Source: an uncultured Porphyromonadaceae bacterium (lineage in GTDB: Bacteria > Bacteroidota > Bacteroidia > Bacteroidales > Muribaculaceae). Taken from it: a DNA stretch of 8,780 nucleotides. The stretch lies in assembly GCA_947177605.1 (NCBI GenBank), contig CAMWUX010000037.1, forward strand, positions 1 to 8,780, read 5' to 3'. Below the pieces are notes generated by a model that saw only the letters and a program-made list of their open reading frames with translations, was not told the DNA's origin and did no database searches. Positions 8,201 to 8,780 of this stretch are shown in pieces (within the stretch, counting starts at the first letter, position 1; each line of letters opens with the position of its first letter). The position numbers were made by a program, and so were the translations under genes.

Positions 8201-8780
8201 AATGGCAGGTATGAGCCTAATGCAGAAGGACAGAAACCCATGTTGCGCCGCGCATCATCTATTATAGAGATAAATTGCTCCCACTGTTTGCCCAGATTCA
8301 CTACGGAAGAATTCGAGAATAAAATATCGTAAGCTTCCCATGTCGGGTTGTCTGAGCGGAGTTTTTTTACTCGTTCCGCTAATCGGATTACTGTGTCGGC
8401 TAAACGCTCAAAGACTTTTGGGGGTGTGGTGAGCATATGGTTGCGGCTTTTATCGAGTTCGACAGAAGCATGGAGTACGCAGCCATAACCGGGTGTAATA
8501 AGTGTGGGGAAGAAACTATGCAGATTTGATGAGTGGTGGTTGTATTCTTCCGCCGCAATGCGTCTGGCAGCCGCAACGGAAATCCGCTCCATAGTATTTT
8601 CATAGCTTTCCAATATCCAACGCTGATATGTCTTGTTGTCGTCTTTATTTATGTTGATTGTAGCGTAGCCGTCCTCGCTTTTGTCACATCGGATAGTTGT
8701 TACCGACCCGTTAATGTCGATCGTGAGATTTCTGCTGTCTCTTAAACACAACTGAAGCAGCCGACGAACTCTAGGGTGTA
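5203..8780 (-). CDS. Giant sacsin-like protein with C-terminal DUF3883 (NO VEIN-type) nuclease-like domain, N-terminus outside window
   Basis: The reading frame is open to the right edge, so the TTG at 8751 is not a real start; about 1190 C-terminal residues are visible. Residues below are numbered from that TTG. Residues 1068-1182 match DUF3883: 'RGRVAEEKVRKYL', 'GYTVFKVSSNTDP', 'HYDMLY' and 'HYVEVKST', then 'IHLSAAEYVFA'. The pattern E1073 ... D1105 ... E1118-V-K1120 is that of a PD-(D/E)XK nuclease fold. Before it, about 1016-1067 is a polar linker with the His/Lys/Thr-rich run 'KTHKTHKHSK'. Near the visible N-terminus, 'SFFPTLITPGYGCVLHASVE' at 79-98, followed by 'LDKSRNHM', resembles the segment after the GHKL (HSP90-like) ATPase in bacterial sacsin-like DUF3883 proteins. 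An ATPase domain is therefore expected just beyond 8780. The roughly 900 residues between are unrecognised and have no membrane segments. Low GC and an isolated minus-strand position suggest horizontal transfer. A defence role is inference; DUF3883 domains often occur near restriction and anti-phage genes. Confidence 0.8.
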   Translation of the reverse strand, partial: HPRVRRLLQLCLRDSRNLTIDINGSVTTIRCDKSEDGYATININKDDNKTYQRWILESYENTMERISVAAARRIAAEEYNHHSSNLHSFFPTLITPGYGCVLHASVELDKSRNHMLTTPPKVFERLADTVIRLAERVKKLRSDNPTWEAYDILFSNSSVVNLGKQWEQFISIIDDARRNMGFCPSALGSYLPLKESVRISEGFSSWVENSDTDFPAFNNVIKHGYSYYQIAPTSIENFQEKLYAFSSQNIDLALRAEFIKAIAEAVHDKNNNYYKSIDLNIPLLTDSEGIIIRETAHIFSGRKNKIPNILSLKIVDTELVPKLKGLLKEQYEDFAIQNNRDPNESDERKLVAYLRKITKVTTTDFNDIKERLTIASMKPHTIDDDKDIICYLFNEYKSNTRFEFKTQEPLHLLNTSGRPTQICTLLYHEHDGDWATLVRDWSESTGSSSEETQQFMVNVLKMSTHVPLKMLPWSYNGYLEAMGYHPRQFEVEEIKTSPTYNFGKSYVVDENWMMIHSYSEIINQLLADRHAYNTVVKNPYEIYYKAQKYIYPVPQTCSPAAYSIREIKGSLDNFIISTCTWVDEEKFDPEEFDKDRLQPLAVALGAKWNENSLSTEEIYNLVSTTPKQRHIDKYQEYKDLLSKKDGATPPSDLKVWATYRGALLDDKVAASDCFYADNPLPVAISDKLKLFDIGRRVGEDNVNILFGVRKATSIITTPIIDDTKALKDLQEMIRDSIYSRQMMLLAARCQRISKTSMRREQANILNKIDIRVYSEMNFSFQLPDDDIKREEKLDLGEFIHDSGTQYRYFLVYRNTNFTSDITLVEIVAGILCHAFKLDGSDNHRKFYDILRRDLDELNHIAKQDYSEEYTTDIRNLLSGDGTSQPIIRKIPFDSLMPAIMTITNHRIGLYHKECLDDTSKQLGYFNAFSKIKHDTVAQCREWFKSVKDKIHSIDELKRALFKHVGLPENQKAITDTPAMDKDAIEWFDATYASPFQAQNELGDYYSLLFFPGRLEEIKSILSNTPDTDNDPEESQETGAQLSLCQGKISKPESHKATQNDTIKTHKTHKHSKEQAIRGRVAEEKVRKYLTAQGYTVFKVSSNTDPLHNDKAHYDMLYEKDGRTHYVEVKSTTDGIIHLSAAEYVFADKNAPNYDLYIVCNDKLAVFENASDIISRNTTPEGYIMNFELDEE
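5206..5550 (-). other. DUF3883 / NO VEIN C-terminal domain (nuclease-like core)
   Basis: This is the coding span of the last 115 residues of the giant protein. It shows the compact order of a PD-(D/E)XK-type core: a helix with an acidic residue ('RVAEEKV'), an Asp at a strand end ('HYDML'), E-V-K on the next strand at 5392-5400, then a helix 'LSAAEYVFA' and a hydrophobic strand 'YDLYIVC'. Both EVK residues are present, so the domain is not visibly inactivated. Confidence 0.75.

Noticed and set aside
8749..8751. TTG as the start of the giant minus-strand gene
   Set aside because: The frame continues open to the right edge (reading H-P-R-V-R-R-L-L-Q-L upstream), so the gene is cut by the window.

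Overview
The window looks like a Bacteroidota chromosome segment, most likely a gut member of the order Bacteroidales, possibly Muribaculaceae. The reasons are a Bacteroidales-type secreted M64 peptidase, a histidine kinase with the H-box and G2-box style common in that phylum, a probable DUF3256 tail, and gene starts without recognisable Shine-Dalgarno sequences. The family placement is inference from sequence style, not a database result.

Layout, left to right: (1) bases 1-1881, plus strand, a compact run of the 3' end of a probable DUF3256 gene, xseA and xseB. The first two genes overlap by an ATGA and the last two are 2 bp apart, so they are probably one operon. XseA and XseB are the two subunits of exonuclease VII. 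(2) 1886-3103, minus strand, a secreted zinc peptidase of the M64 (IgA peptidase) family, convergent with xseB across 4 bp. (3) A 58-bp divergent intergenic region. (4) 3162-5191, plus strand, a membrane sensor histidine kinase overlapping by ATGA with a Cof-type HAD phosphatase. No response regulator lies nearby. (5) 5203-8780, minus strand, the C-terminal 1190 or so residues of a very large protein that runs off the right edge. It ends in a DUF3883/NO VEIN-type domain with a nuclease-like E...D...EVK pattern. Its first visible part resembles the region that follows the GHKL ATPase domain in bacterial sacsin-like proteins.

The first 5.2 kb is GC-rich by hand counts of sample lines (about 50-68%) and tightly packed, as in a core genome. 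The right-hand gene is clearly poorer in GC (about 32-53% in sample lines, mostly under 40%). It starts an accessory-looking region only 11 bp after the HAD gene. That giant gene is the best candidate for an undescribed system, plausibly anti-phage or other genome defence, but its N-terminus and partner genes are outside the window. I saw no tRNA, rRNA, CRISPR array, insertion sequence or convincing terminator.
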